NCBI RefSeq assembly: GCF_003312875.1
Contig: NZ_CP015163.1
Coordinates: forward strand, 744,001-808,000
Direction: 5' to 3'
DNA: 64,000 nt
Source: Amycolatopsis albispora
GTDB taxonomy: Bacteria > Actinomycetota > Actinomycetes > Mycobacteriales > Pseudonocardiaceae
In this document: piece after piece, positions 25,889-34,414 of the stretch
How the letters are laid out: every line of letters begins with the position of its first letter
Position numbering within the stretch: the stretch's first letter is position 1
Translations under genes and position numbers: made by a program
The notes under the pieces: model-generated
The model's database searches: none
What the model was told of the DNA's origin: nothing
The model's input: the letters and a program-made list of their open reading frames with translations, nothing else

Positions 25889-26938
25889 ATGCGGTTCAGC
25901 TACGTGATGTTGCCCGACTACCCGCTCGACGACACGATCGAGTCGATCAAGCTCGCCGACGAGCTGGGGTTCCACGCCTGTTACGCGGCGGACGAGACCT
26001 GGCACAAGGACCTGTGGCTGCTGTTCGCCGCGGCGGCCGACAAGACGAAGAACATCCGGTTCGGGCCCAGCCTGTCGGCGGTGACGCTGCGTGAGCCGTC
26101 GCTGATCGCGCAGGCGACCGCCACCCTGGACGAACTGACCGGCGGGCGCGCGGAATGCGTGCTCGGCTCCGGGAACTTCGGCCTGCTGGCCCAGTACGGC
26201 ATCAACTGGGTGAAGACCAAGCCGCTCACCCGGATGAAGGAAGCCCATCACGCGGTTCGCACGCTGCTCGACGAGGGCGCGATCACCTACGACGGCGAGT
26301 TCTATTCGTACAACGGGCTTTTCACCTTCGCGCGGCCGGTGCAGGAGCGGGTGCCGGTGAAGCTGGGCGCCATGCGCGGGCCGAAGTCGTTCCAGGTGGC
26401 GGGCGAGATCTCCGACGGGGTGCACCACGCGCTGAGCTATACGAAGAAGGCGTACGAGTACATGGTGGAGAACGTGCGCATCGGCGCCGAGCGCGCGGGG
26501 CGGGATGTGAACACGCTCGACCTCGGCGCCTGGATCGTCTTCGCCACCGGCCCGGATTCGAAGGCGGCGAAGGACGCGGCCAGGGCGATGGTGGGGCTTT
26601 ACGCGTCTTCGATGCCGGTGGAGCAGCTGGAACGCAACAACGTCGACCCGGCGGAGCTGACGGAGATCATCGCGGCCGTGGGGGAGGGGCGGGTCGATCG
26701 CGCCTACGAACTGACGTCGCCGGAGCTGGCCGACCGGTTGTCGGTGGCGGGCACGCCGGCGGAATGCGTGGAGAAGATCAAGTCGGAAATCACCTCGGCG
26801 GGGGTGAACCACCTGATCCTGGCCATCACCGACGCGGCACTGGTGAAGGCGTTCTCGGGCTTGGAAATGCCGGGCGTCGCGTCCATGCGAGACCAGCTAC
26901 GGCTGGTGCACGACGAGATCATGCCGCAGTTCAGCTGA
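25889..26938 (+). CDS. LLM-class F420/flavin-dependent oxidoreductase
   Basis: A 349-residue luciferase-like monooxygenase-fold enzyme, close in layout to F420-dependent methylene-tetrahydromethanopterin-reductase-like proteins. It begins MRFSYVMLPDYPLDDTIE and has KLADELGFHACYAADE, RFGPSLSAVTLREPSLIAQA, DELTGGRAECVLGSGN and VPVKLGAMRGPK, as expected for the TIM-barrel cofactor site. It begins 15 bases after the aldehyde dehydrogenase stop with a GGGAGAGAGG ribosome site, so it is the last gene of the operon. Which cofactor and substrate it uses cannot be read from the sequence. Confidence 0.87.
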   Translation: MRFSYVMLPDYPLDDTIESIKLADELGFHACYAADETWHKDLWLLFAAAADKTKNIRFGPSLSAVTLREPSLIAQATATLDELTGGRAECVLGSGNFGLLAQYGINWVKTKPLTRMKEAHHAVRTLLDEGAITYDGEFYSYNGLFTFARPVQERVPVKLGAMRGPKSFQVAGEISDGVHHALSYTKKAYEYMVENVRIGAERAGRDVNTLDLGAWIVFATGPDSKAAKDAARAMVGLYASSMPVEQLERNNVDPAELTEIIAAVGEGRVDRAYELTSPELADRLSVAGTPAECVEKIKSEITSAGVNHLILAITDAALVKAFSGLEMPGVASMRDQLRLVHDEIMPQFS

Positions 26939-26949
26939 GCGGGGTGAGG

Positions 26950-27004
26950 TGTCACGAATGTGGCTTTCGAGACGTTTGATGCCTCGAAAGCCACATTCGT
27001 GACA
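26950..27004. repeat. Dispersed palindrome E3 (perfect 22-bp arms)
   Basis: Arms 26950-26971 and 26983-27004 pair perfectly across an 11-base loop and contain the GAATGTGGCTTTC core. It begins 12 bases after the LLM gene stop, again in a tail-to-head gap. The left arm matches that of E2, but the loop-side sequence has decayed on the right. Confidence 0.9.
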
Positions 27005-27141
27005 TCGACGGCGCCCCCACCGGGGGGCCACGCCGTGCGCGTCGGAGGCCGCGCTCCGGAACCGCCCACCGCCCGGCCTCTCCTTACAACTCCCCGTCAG
27101 GTCCCGTTCCCATCCCCGTAACCCCATGTCAGCCTTACCGA

Positions 27142-27157
27142 GCTTGTATATACATCT
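27142..27157. promoter_or_regulatory. Candidate GntR operator upstream of the HpnZ-like gene
   Basis: GCTTGTATATACATCT contains the perfect palindrome TGTATATACA (27145-27154). It shares CTTGT-two bases-ATACA with the site at 29086 between gntR and phnD. Both are probable binding sites of the GntR regulator at 28270. It lies 39 bases before the chosen start. Confidence 0.5.
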
Positions 27158-27195
27158 CCTTGCCCGGCCCCGCCTACCTGTGCGAGTGTGCCCAG

Positions 27196-28296
27196 GTGAC
27201 CACCTCGCTCACCCCCGTCCCCACCACCACCGCCCGCTACGCGCGCTGGAACGGCGTAGGCACCCCGTTCTCCGTCGTCACCACCGAGGTCCCCGCCATC
27301 CCCGGCCCCGGCGAGGCGCTTGTCCGCGTCGATCTGGCGACGGTGTGCGGCAGCGACGTGCACACCGTCTCCGGTGCCCGTCCCTCACCGGTGCCCGGCG
27401 TGCTCGGGCACGAGCAGGTCGGCACGGTGCTCGCGGTCGGCGACCCCGCGCCCCGCTACTTCGGCGAACCGGCCACCCCGGTCCGCCCGGGCGCCCGCGT
27501 GGTCTGGTCCGTCACCGCCTCCTGCGGCGAATGCGACCGCTGCGCCCGCGACCTCACTCAGAAATGCCGCCGCCTCACCAAGTACGGCCACCAGGAACTC
27601 GTCGAACAGCGCCCGCTGACCGGCGGGTTCGCCTCCCACTGCCTGCTCGTTCCCGGCACCACGATCGTCGAGGTGCCCGACGGCCTGCCCGACGTGGTGG
27701 CCGCCCCGGCGGCCTGCGCGACCGCGACCGTCGCCGCGGCGCTGGCCGGGCAGGAGTTGCGCGGGGCGAAGGTGCTGGTCACCGGCGCGGGCATGCTCGG
27801 CCTCACCGCCGTCGCGATGGCCGCGTCCGCGGGAGCGCACGTGACCGTCATCGATCCGGGACCGGCCAAGCGTGAACTCGCCCGGCGGTTCGGTGCCGCG
27901 GAAACCCGCGACAGCACGGAAAAGCCCGGTGAAGTCGATCTCGCGGTGGAGCTTTCCGGTGCGCCCCAAGCGGTCGCCACCTGCCTAGACGCGCTCGCCA
28001 TCGGCGGCACCGCCGTGCTGGCCGGATCCGTCTTCCCCGGCCCCGCCGTGTCCGTGGAGCCCGAACGCCTGATCCGCGGCCTCCACACGATCACCGGCGT
28101 GCACAACTACCGCCCCGCCGACCTCCAGACCGCCGTCGACTTCCTGGCCGCGCACCACCGCGACCACCCGTTCGCCGAACTGGTCGAGGGCCGGTACGGG
28201 CTCGACCAGCTCGACGCCGCCTTCGACGCCGCCCGCGGGGGGACCGCGCCGCGGCAGGCCGTGCTTCCCTCAGAGCCGGTTGACCGTGGGGCGTGA
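27196..28296 (+). CDS. Zinc-dependent alcohol dehydrogenase, HpnZ-like (phosphonate-associated)
   Basis: A 366-residue medium-chain dehydrogenase. Structural and catalytic zinc ligands are visible: CGSDVHT near 50, GHEQVG near 72, and CGECDRCARDLTQKC near 112-126; the NAD loop GAGMLGLTAVAM is near 200. It resembles the HpnZ group of dehydrogenases found beside phosphonate uptake and PhnX-like genes, and here it sits directly beside gntR, phnD, phnC, phnE and a PhnX-like gene. Its alcohol or aldehyde substrate is unproven. GTG 27196 is preferred; an in-frame TTG at 27160 lies just after the operator-like palindrome. Confidence 0.8.
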   Translation: MTTSLTPVPTTTARYARWNGVGTPFSVVTTEVPAIPGPGEALVRVDLATVCGSDVHTVSGARPSPVPGVLGHEQVGTVLAVGDPAPRYFGEPATPVRPGARVVWSVTASCGECDRCARDLTQKCRRLTKYGHQELVEQRPLTGGFASHCLLVPGTTIVEVPDGLPDVVAAPAACATATVAAALAGQELRGAKVLVTGAGMLGLTAVAMAASAGAHVTVIDPGPAKRELARRFGAAETRDSTEKPGEVDLAVELSGAPQAVATCLDALAIGGTAVLAGSVFPGPAVSVEPERLIRGLHTITGVHNYRPADLQTAVDFLAAHHRDHPFAELVEGRYGLDQLDAAFDAARGGTAPRQAVLPSEPVDRGA

Positions 28297-29001
28297 ACTC
28301 CGCGTGTTGGTGACGGTCACCGTCGCCACGTCCGGACGGTAACGATCTTCCGACCATTCGAGCGCCGTCCCGGCCGAATCCGCCGTCCGCCGCCGCTCCC
28401 GCAGCAGCGGCGTGCCCTCCGGCACCTCGAGCAGCTTCGCGTCCAGCGCGTCCGCGGCCACCGCGTCGAAGGTGTGCCGCGCGCTGTGCAGGTCGACCCC
28501 GCGCGCGGTCAGCAGGGCGTAGATCGAGCCCGCGTTCAGATCGGCCTCCAGCAGCGGGCGGCCGACGGACTCGGTGTAGTTCATCCGCTCCAGCATCGCC
28601 GGCCGGCCGTCCAGCAACCGCAGCCGGACCAGTTGCACCACCAGGCTTTCCGGCTCGACCCCGAGCGCCGCGGCGACGGTCGCCTCCGGGTGCCGCAGGG
28701 CGATCTCGTGCAGCCGCTGCCCCGGCACGTGCCCGGTCAGCTCGGCCCGGCGGGTGAACGACAGGAAGGTCTCGAACGGCTGCGCGGGCACGGCGTCCAG
28801 CACGACCGCGCGCTTGCCCTGCCCGCCGCCGATCAGGCCCTCGTCGCGCAACGCCGAGAGCGCCTGGCGGACCGGGCCGCGGGACGCGCCGAACTCCTGG
28901 CACAGCTGCGCTTCCGACGGCAGCGAATCACCGACCGCCAGCTCACCCTCGCGGATGCGGCGGCGGAGTTCGGCGGCGAGGGACCGGTGCAGGGGAGCCA
29001 T
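28270..29001 (-). CDS. GntR-family regulator, HutC/PhnF-like
   Basis: A 243-residue regulator with a GntR winged helix (LPSEAQLCQEFGASRGPVRQ, about 30-50) and a C-terminal UTRA ligand domain (LLEADLNAGSIYALLTARG, TPLLRERRRTADSAG, YRPDVATVTV). ATG 29001 has GGTAAGGTGG before it. It is divergent from phnD and convergent with the HpnZ-like gene, overlapping its end by 27 bases. Context suggests control of the phosphonate locus, probably answering to a phosphonate or an uptake product. Confidence 0.85.
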   Translation of the reverse strand: MAPLHRSLAAELRRRIREGELAVGDSLPSEAQLCQEFGASRGPVRQALSALRDEGLIGGGQGKRAVVLDAVPAQPFETFLSFTRRAELTGHVPGQRLHEIALRHPEATVAAALGVEPESLVVQLVRLRLLDGRPAMLERMNYTESVGRPLLEADLNAGSIYALLTARGVDLHSARHTFDAVAADALDAKLLEVPEGTPLLRERRRTADSAGTALEWSEDRYRPDVATVTVTNTRSSRPTVNRL

Positions 29002-29085
29002 GCCGGCCACCTTACCCAGCATGACTGGACAAGTGCACCCAGCAACTCCACATACACGGGGAAATCCGCAGATGAACACTGAATG

Positions 29086-29101
29086 ACTTGTCAATACAGG
29101 T
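29086..29101. promoter_or_regulatory. Candidate GntR operator between gntR and phnD
   Basis: ACTTGT-CAAT-ACAGGT is a quasi-palindrome with one position off symmetry. It lies centrally in the 172-base divergent gap. TTGACA on the minus strand (29094-29089) overlaps it and could be a -35 for gntR. It shares CTTGT-two bases-ATACA with the site before the HpnZ-like gene. Confidence 0.5.
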
Positions 29102-29173
29102 CGTTGACCCCCGGGCGGTGGCCTGCGACGGTCTGGGCACACCCCCGAGCAGAACCCCCCCCAGGAGCCCGCT

Positions 29174-30076
29174 GTGTTCATCCGTCGCGGAGCGCTCGCC
29201 GCGCTCGTCAGCCTCACCCTCGTGGCCACCGCGTGTGGCGCACCGGAAGACTCGTCCGCCTCGCCGTCCTGCCCGGACGGCCGCATCCGGTTCGGCGTCG
29301 AGCCGTTCGAAGACCCCGCCCGGCTCACCCCGGCCGCCCAGGTGCTCGCCAACTCGTTGTCCACCGCGCTGTCCTGCCCGGTCGAGCTGACCGTCACCGA
29401 GGACTACTCGGCCGAGGTGCTCGCGATGGAGAACGGCAAGCTCGACGTGGGCATCTTCGGCCCGCTCGGTTACGTCTTCGCCCACCGCCGCGCCAAGGCC
29501 GAGGCGGTCGCGTCGTTCGGTGACGCGACCGGGAAGCTGTCCAGCTACACCGCCGCGATCTGGGTGCCCGCGAACTCGCCGGTGACCACCGTCGCGGAGT
29601 TGCGCGGCAAGTCGCTCGCGCTGGGTTCGGTCGGATCCACCTCCGGTGACGCGCTGCCGCGGCAGGCGCTGCGCGACGCGGGCCTCGCCGAATCCGACGT
29701 CCGGATCGACTACGCGGGCGGCCATCCCGAAGCGCTGCTGGCGCTGGCCAACGGCAAGGTGGACGCGGCGGAGATCAACTCCCAGCAGGAGAACAGCGCG
29801 ACCACCGCGGGCACCTTCAACCCGGCGGGCTTCCGCAAGATCTGGCAGTCGGCGCCGATCCCGAACGACCCGGTCACCGTGCGCGGTGATCTGGACCCGG
29901 CCACCAAGACCGCCATCCGCGACGCCCTGCTCGGCCTGCCGCCCGCCGCGATCGGCGAGATCGGCGCGCTGCTCGACGTCTCCCCGCCGGGCCCGCTGGT
30001 CCCGGTGGACCAGACCACCTACCAGCCGCTGTTCGAGCTGGCCGACAAGCTGGGCCTGACCGAGGCGGACGCCTGA
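29174..30076 (+). CDS. phnD: Phosphonate/phosphite ABC transporter substrate-binding lipoprotein
   Basis: A 300-residue exported binding protein. The lipobox LVATACG places the acylated Cys at about 21, followed by a Ser/Ala-rich tether. The mature part has the PhnD/PtxB layout: RIRFGVEPFED, SAEVLAMENGKLDVGIFGPL, KSLALGSVGSTSGDALPR and GKVDAAEINSQQ. Phosphonates or phosphite are the usual ligands. GTG 29174 follows AGGAG. The stop TGA overlaps the PhnC ATG by one base, so the importer genes are coupled. Confidence 0.88.
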   Translation: MFIRRGALAALVSLTLVATACGAPEDSSASPSCPDGRIRFGVEPFEDPARLTPAAQVLANSLSTALSCPVELTVTEDYSAEVLAMENGKLDVGIFGPLGYVFAHRRAKAEAVASFGDATGKLSSYTAAIWVPANSPVTTVAELRGKSLALGSVGSTSGDALPRQALRDAGLAESDVRIDYAGGHPEALLALANGKVDAAEINSQQENSATTAGTFNPAGFRKIWQSAPIPNDPVTVRGDLDPATKTAIRDALLGLPPAAIGEIGALLDVSPPGPLVPVDQTTYQPLFELADKLGLTEADA

Positions 30077-30786
30077 TGCTCGCGCTGTCCGGCATTTCCG
30101 TGCACTTCGGCGACCGCCAGGTGCTGCACGAAGCCGACGTCACCGTCGCCGAGGGCGAGCTGCTGGCCGTGCTGGGGGCCAACGGTTCCGGCAAGTCGAC
30201 CCTGCTCCGGGCGGCCGCCGGGCTGGTGCCGCACACCGGCGCGGTCACCGTGTCCGGTCGCGAACGCGGCCGACTCGACGTCGCGCTGATCTTCCAGCAG
30301 ATCCACCTGGTGCGGCGGCGCAGCGTGCTCGACAACGTGTGCGCCGGCGCGCTCGGCCGCCTGCCGCTGCGTGAATCGCTGGTGCCCGCGTTGTTCCCGC
30401 GTGCGGTGCGGGAGGAGGCGATGGCCTGCCTCGACCGCGTCGGCCTCGCCGATCGCGCGCACGACCGGGCGGGCAGCCTGTCCGGCGGCCAGCAGCAGCG
30501 GGTCGCCGTCGCGCGGGCGCTGTGCCAGCGGTCCCGGGTGCTGCTCGCCGACGAGCCGGTGTCCGCTTTGGACCCGGCCGCCGCCGAGCAGGTGCTGGCG
30601 CTGCTCGCGGAACTCGCGCACGCCGAACGCCTCGCCGTGCTGGCCGTGCTGCACCAGCCGGAACTGGCCGCCCGGCACGCGGACCGGATCGTCGGGCTGC
30701 GCGACGGGCACGTGGTGCTCGACGGCGACCCCGGCCAACCGGTCGGCTCCCTCTACTCGTACCCGGTGCTGGAGACCACCTCATGA
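30076..30786 (+). CDS. phnC: Phosphonate ABC transporter ATP-binding protein
   Basis: A 236-residue cytoplasmic ATPase. Walker A is GANGSGKST near 36-44, the Q-loop FQQIHLV near 75, the signature LSGGQQQRVAVARAL near 138, Walker B with LLADEPVSALD near 155-165, and the H-loop is LHQP. The RRRSVLDNVCAGALGRLP stretch after the Q-loop is typical of PhnC. It overlaps phnD upstream by 1 base and phnE downstream by 4, completing the usual D-C-E order. Confidence 0.9.
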   Translation: MLALSGISVHFGDRQVLHEADVTVAEGELLAVLGANGSGKSTLLRAAAGLVPHTGAVTVSGRERGRLDVALIFQQIHLVRRRSVLDNVCAGALGRLPLRESLVPALFPRAVREEAMACLDRVGLADRAHDRAGSLSGGQQQRVAVARALCQRSRVLLADEPVSALDPAAAEQVLALLAELAHAERLAVLAVLHQPELAARHADRIVGLRDGHVVLDGDPGQPVGSLYSYPVLETTS

Positions 30787-31610
30787 CCACTCAGGAAGCG
30801 GTGCGGCGGCTGCCGGTGCCGCCCAAACCCCGGCGCCCGCGTGTGCTGCTCGGCGCCGGCGTGCTCATCGCCGCGCTGGTTGTGGTGCACGTGATCGCTT
30901 GGGACGCCACGGAATTCTCGCCCGGCGCGCTCGCCGACGGCTGGACCGGCATGGCCGGATTCCTCAGTGAGGCGATCCCGCCGGACCTGAGCTGGGACGT
31001 GCTCGGGCCGTCGCTCGAAGGCGCGCTGGTCACCCTGTGGATCGGCCTGCTCGGCACCACGCTGTCCGTGCCGTTCGCGCTGGTGCTGGCGCTGCTCGCG
31101 GCCCGCGGCACCACCCCGTCCGGCTGGATCTACCAGGCCGCGCGCTCGCTGCTGTCGTTCCTGCGCGCGGTGCCGGAGGTGGTTTTCGCGCTGATCTTCG
31201 TCACCGCCGTCGGGCTCGGGCCGTTCCCCGGGGTACTGGCGCTGGTGTTCCACAACGTCGGCGTGATGGGCAAGCTGTGGGCCGAGGCGATCGAGGACGC
31301 CGATCCGGGACCCGCGCTGGCGGTCCGCTCGACCGGCGCGAGCCGCACGCAGGTGGCCACGCACGCGCTGCTGCCGCTGGTCACGCCGCAGTTGTTCGGC
31401 CTGCTGCTCTACCGGTTCGACGTGAACGTGCGGTCGTCACTGGTGCTGGGCCTGGTCGGTGCCGGTGGCATCGGGTTCCTGATCAACCAGTCGATCAAGC
31501 TGTTCCGGTTCGACCAGATGCTCACCCACATCCTGGTGGTGCTGGTGCTGATCGTGCTGGTCGACCAGCTGTCCGCGCTCGTGCGGCGGCGCCTGGGGAG
31601 CGGCTCGTGA
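30783..31610 (+). CDS. phnE: Phosphonate ABC transporter permease
   Basis: A 275-residue membrane protein with an N-terminal hydrophobic segment (about 23-42) and five or more further segments. The coupling-helix region for binding the ATPase (EAIEDADPGPALAVRSTGAS) near 165-185 has the spacing seen in PhnE-type permeases, and the segment with RSLLSFLRAVPEVVFAL is characteristic of the family. It begins four bases inside phnC and its stop overlaps the GTG of the HAD hydrolase. One permease gene is present, so it should work as a homodimer. Confidence 0.88.
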   Translation: MTTQEAVRRLPVPPKPRRPRVLLGAGVLIAALVVVHVIAWDATEFSPGALADGWTGMAGFLSEAIPPDLSWDVLGPSLEGALVTLWIGLLGTTLSVPFALVLALLAARGTTPSGWIYQAARSLLSFLRAVPEVVFALIFVTAVGLGPFPGVLALVFHNVGVMGKLWAEAIEDADPGPALAVRSTGASRTQVATHALLPLVTPQLFGLLLYRFDVNVRSSLVLGLVGAGGIGFLINQSIKLFRFDQMLTHILVVLVLIVLVDQLSALVRRRLGSGS

Positions 31611-32263
31611 TCAAGCTCGCCGCCCTCGACATCGCCGGGACCACCGTCGCCGAGGACAACCAGGTCTACCGCGTGCTCGCCGACGTGGTCGCCGAGCACG
31701 GCGCTCCCGCACCGGAAGCCGAGATCCGCCGGTGGATGGGCGCGGACAAACGGGAGGCGCTCGCCGCGCTGACCGGCGACAAGGCTTCGGTGGAGCGGTT
31801 GCACGACCGGTTCGTGACCAGCCTCCGCGCCGCCTACGAAGCCCAGCCGCCGAAGCCGATTCCCGGTGTGCCGCAAGCACTTCAGGCCATGCGCGAGGCG
31901 GGTGTCCGGGTGGTGCTGACCACCGGGTTCGACCGGCAGATCACCGATCCGCTGCTGGCCGCGGTCGGCTGGCGGGCCGGGGAGCACGTGGACGCCGTGG
32001 TGTGCGCGGTGGAAGCCGGTGGTGGGCGCCCGCTGCCGCTGATGATCCACCGCGCGATGGAGCTGACCGGCGTCACCGATCCCGGTGAGGTGCTCACCGC
32101 CGGGGACACCGCGCTGGACATCCAGGCGGGCCGGGCCGCCGGCGCCGCGATGGTGGTGGGGGTGCTCAGCGGCGCGCAGACCAGGACGGAACTGGCTGCC
32201 GAGCACCCTACCCACATCGTGGCCGACGTGACGCGGTTGCCGGTCCTACCGCTCGTCGAGTAG
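31607..32263 (+). CDS. HAD-superfamily phosphonatase-like hydrolase (PhnX-like)
   Basis: A 218-residue hydrolase of the HAD fold. Motif I is DIAGTTVAED near the N-terminus (nucleophile and acid positions), motif II is LTTGFD near 100, and the last acidic motif is GDTALDIQAG. MGADKREAL near 43 places a lysine where true phosphonoacetaldehyde hydrolase has its Schiff-base lysine, though the context differs from PhnX. It is translationally coupled to phnE. Context favours carbon-phosphorus bond cleavage of an imported phosphonate-derived aldehyde; ordinary phosphatase activity remains possible. Confidence 0.82.
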   Translation: MIKLAALDIAGTTVAEDNQVYRVLADVVAEHGAPAPEAEIRRWMGADKREALAALTGDKASVERLHDRFVTSLRAAYEAQPPKPIPGVPQALQAMREAGVRVVLTTGFDRQITDPLLAAVGWRAGEHVDAVVCAVEAGGGRPLPLMIHRAMELTGVTDPGEVLTAGDTALDIQAGRAAGAAMVVGVLSGAQTRTELAAEHPTHIVADVTRLPVLPLVE

Positions 32264-34414
32264 GTCCTCGATGGTGATCGGCAGGCGGCGCGCCCGGATG
32301 CCGGTGGCGTTGTGAATGGCGTTGGCCACCGCCGCCGCCATGCCGACGATGCCGATTTCCCCGAGCCCACGGGCACCCACCGCGTTGTGCAGCGTGTCCG
32401 GGTATTCGACGAAGTGCACGTCGATCTCGGGGATGTCGGCGTTCACCGGCAGCAGGTAGCTGGCGAAGTCGGCGTTGGCCAGCCGCCCGCTGGCCTCGAT
32501 GTCCAGGCCTTCGTGCAGGGCCGCCGAAACGCCCCAGATCATGCCGCCGGTGATCTGGCTGCGCGCGGCCTTCTCGTTGATGATCCGGCCCGCGTCGAAC
32601 ACACCGAGCATGCGGGAAACGCGGACTTCCCGCGTCCACTGGTGCACGCGGACCTCGCAGAACTGCGCGCCGAACGAGCTGAACGCGTGCTTGGTCAGCT
32701 CCTCGCCCGGTGCCGACGAGCCGGTCACCGACAGCTCGGTGCGGCCGGTGGCCCGCAGCACCTCACCGAAGGTCATGCTGCGGCCACCGCCGTGCACGCG
32801 GCCGTCGGCGTAAGCGACCTCCGCGCCGTCGAACGGCCCGGCGGCCAGCGCGAGCAGTTCGTCGATCGCGTTGGTGGTGGCGGCCATGATCGCCGTGCCC
32901 GCGCTCGCCGTTGCGGTCGAACCACCCGAAAGCCCGCCCGAGGGCAGCGACGAATCACCGAGCCGCGGTTCGATCCGCTCCGGCGGGATGTCCAGGGATT
33001 CCCCGCCCACCAGGGAAAGCACGGTCAGCAGACCGGTGCCGGGGTCCGCGCCACTGGTGCCGACCACGGCCGTGTCGTCCGCGCGCAGCGTGATCCCCAC
33101 CGTCGCGGGGAAGCGCAGCGCGGGGAACAACGCGGAGGCCACGCCGACGCCGACCAGCCAGTCGCCGTCACGGCGGCCGTCCGGTGAGCGGTCCGCCCAG
33201 CCGAAGCGTTCCGCGCCGATCCGGAAGCACTCGTCGAGGTGCTTGCTGGACCACTCCAGGTCCTTGCCCGCCGGGCCGGTGGAGTTGTTCCGCAGGCGCA
33301 GCTCGATCGGGTCCATCCGCAGGGCGATCGCCAGTTCGTCGATCGCGCTCTCCAGGGCGAAGGACCCCGGCGCCTCACCGGGTGCGCGCATGAAGGTGGT
33401 CGGCGGCACGTTCAGCGGCACGATCTTCTGGCTGATGGCCAGGTTCTGGGTGGCGTAGTACTCGCGCGAGGTGCCGTGCGAGGTCGGTTCCACAAAGGAC
33501 CGATCCATCCCGGTGGTGCACCACGAGTCGTGGCGCAGCGCGATCAGCGTGCCGCCGGTGTCCGCGCCGAGCGTGATCTTCTGCACGGTGGCGGCCCGGC
33601 CCGCCGTCGCGGTGAACACCTGCTCCCTGGTCAGCGCCGCCTTGACCGGCCGGTCGAGCGCCCTGGCCGCCGCCGCGGCCAGGAAAGCGGGCGCGGAGGT
33701 GCGCCCCTTGCCACCGAACGCCCCGCCGACGAACGGGTTCACCGCGTGCACTGACGAGACCTCGAGACCCAGCGCGCTGGCCAGTTCCACCGCCTGGAGG
33801 TCGCTGGCCTGGTTTCCACTGTAGATGGTCAGCTCGCCCGATTCCCACACCGCGACCGCGGAATGCGGCTCCATCGCGGCGTGGTTCTGGGTAGCGGTGT
33901 GGTAGGTCGCCTCGACCACCACCGGGCTCGCCGCCAGAGCGTCCTCAATGGACTCGACGCCGGGAGCCAGGATGTCCAGCGTGGGCGGCGCGCCGTCCCT
34001 GGCCGGAGGCGCGTCCTCCGCGGCGGCCAAGCCTTCTTCCAGTGAGGTCAGCGCGTGCCGTTCGCGGTAGGTGACCTCGACGAGCATCGCCGCGTCCCGC
34101 GCCTGCTCGAAGGTTTCCGCCACGACAAAGCCGATCGCCTGCCCGTAGTAGGCGATTTCGGTGTCCTGCAACGGAACCGCGGTCTCGCCGAAGAGCGGGC
34201 TGGAGGCGGTTTTCAGCGGCAGCGGGTCGAACGGCGAGTACACCGCGAGCACGCCCGGCGCGTTCCTCGCCGCGGTGACGTCCATGGCCTCGATCTCACC
34301 GTGCGCGATGGTGCTGAGCACGAGATAGCCGTAGGTCATGCCGGGCAGGTTGTGGTCCAGCCCGTACTTGGCCCGTCCGGTGACCTTCAGCGGTCCGTCC
34401 AGCCTGCTGGTCAT
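32246..34414 (-). CDS. Xanthine dehydrogenase-family molybdopterin-binding subunit (PaoC/YagR-like)
   Basis: A 722-residue large subunit of a molybdenum hydroxylase. It begins with the aldehyde oxidase a/b-hammerhead domain (VTGRAKYGLDHNLPGMTYGYL) and continues with molybdopterin-binding motifs: GGAFGGKGRTS, RAPGEAPGSFALESA and, near residue 684, RGLGEIG with the expected catalytic Glu. Downstream of the FAD and 2Fe-2S genes it completes a three-subunit enzyme like the E. coli periplasmic aldehyde oxidoreductase, though no export signal is seen. The 3' end overlaps the PhnX-like gene by 18 bases. The substrate is likely an aldehyde or N-heterocycle. Confidence 0.88.
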   Translation of the reverse strand: MTSRLDGPLKVTGRAKYGLDHNLPGMTYGYLVLSTIAHGEIEAMDVTAARNAPGVLAVYSPFDPLPLKTASSPLFGETAVPLQDTEIAYYGQAIGFVVAETFEQARDAAMLVEVTYRERHALTSLEEGLAAAEDAPPARDGAPPTLDILAPGVESIEDALAASPVVVEATYHTATQNHAAMEPHSAVAVWESGELTIYSGNQASDLQAVELASALGLEVSSVHAVNPFVGGAFGGKGRTSAPAFLAAAAARALDRPVKAALTREQVFTATAGRAATVQKITLGADTGGTLIALRHDSWCTTGMDRSFVEPTSHGTSREYYATQNLAISQKIVPLNVPPTTFMRAPGEAPGSFALESAIDELAIALRMDPIELRLRNNSTGPAGKDLEWSSKHLDECFRIGAERFGWADRSPDGRRDGDWLVGVGVASALFPALRFPATVGITLRADDTAVVGTSGADPGTGLLTVLSLVGGESLDIPPERIEPRLGDSSLPSGGLSGGSTATASAGTAIMAATTNAIDELLALAAGPFDGAEVAYADGRVHGGGRSMTFGEVLRATGRTELSVTGSSAPGEELTKHAFSSFGAQFCEVRVHQWTREVRVSRMLGVFDAGRIINEKAARSQITGGMIWGVSAALHEGLDIEASGRLANADFASYLLPVNADIPEIDVHFVEYPDTLHNAVGARGLGEIGIVGMAAAVANAIHNATGIRARRLPITIEDLLDER

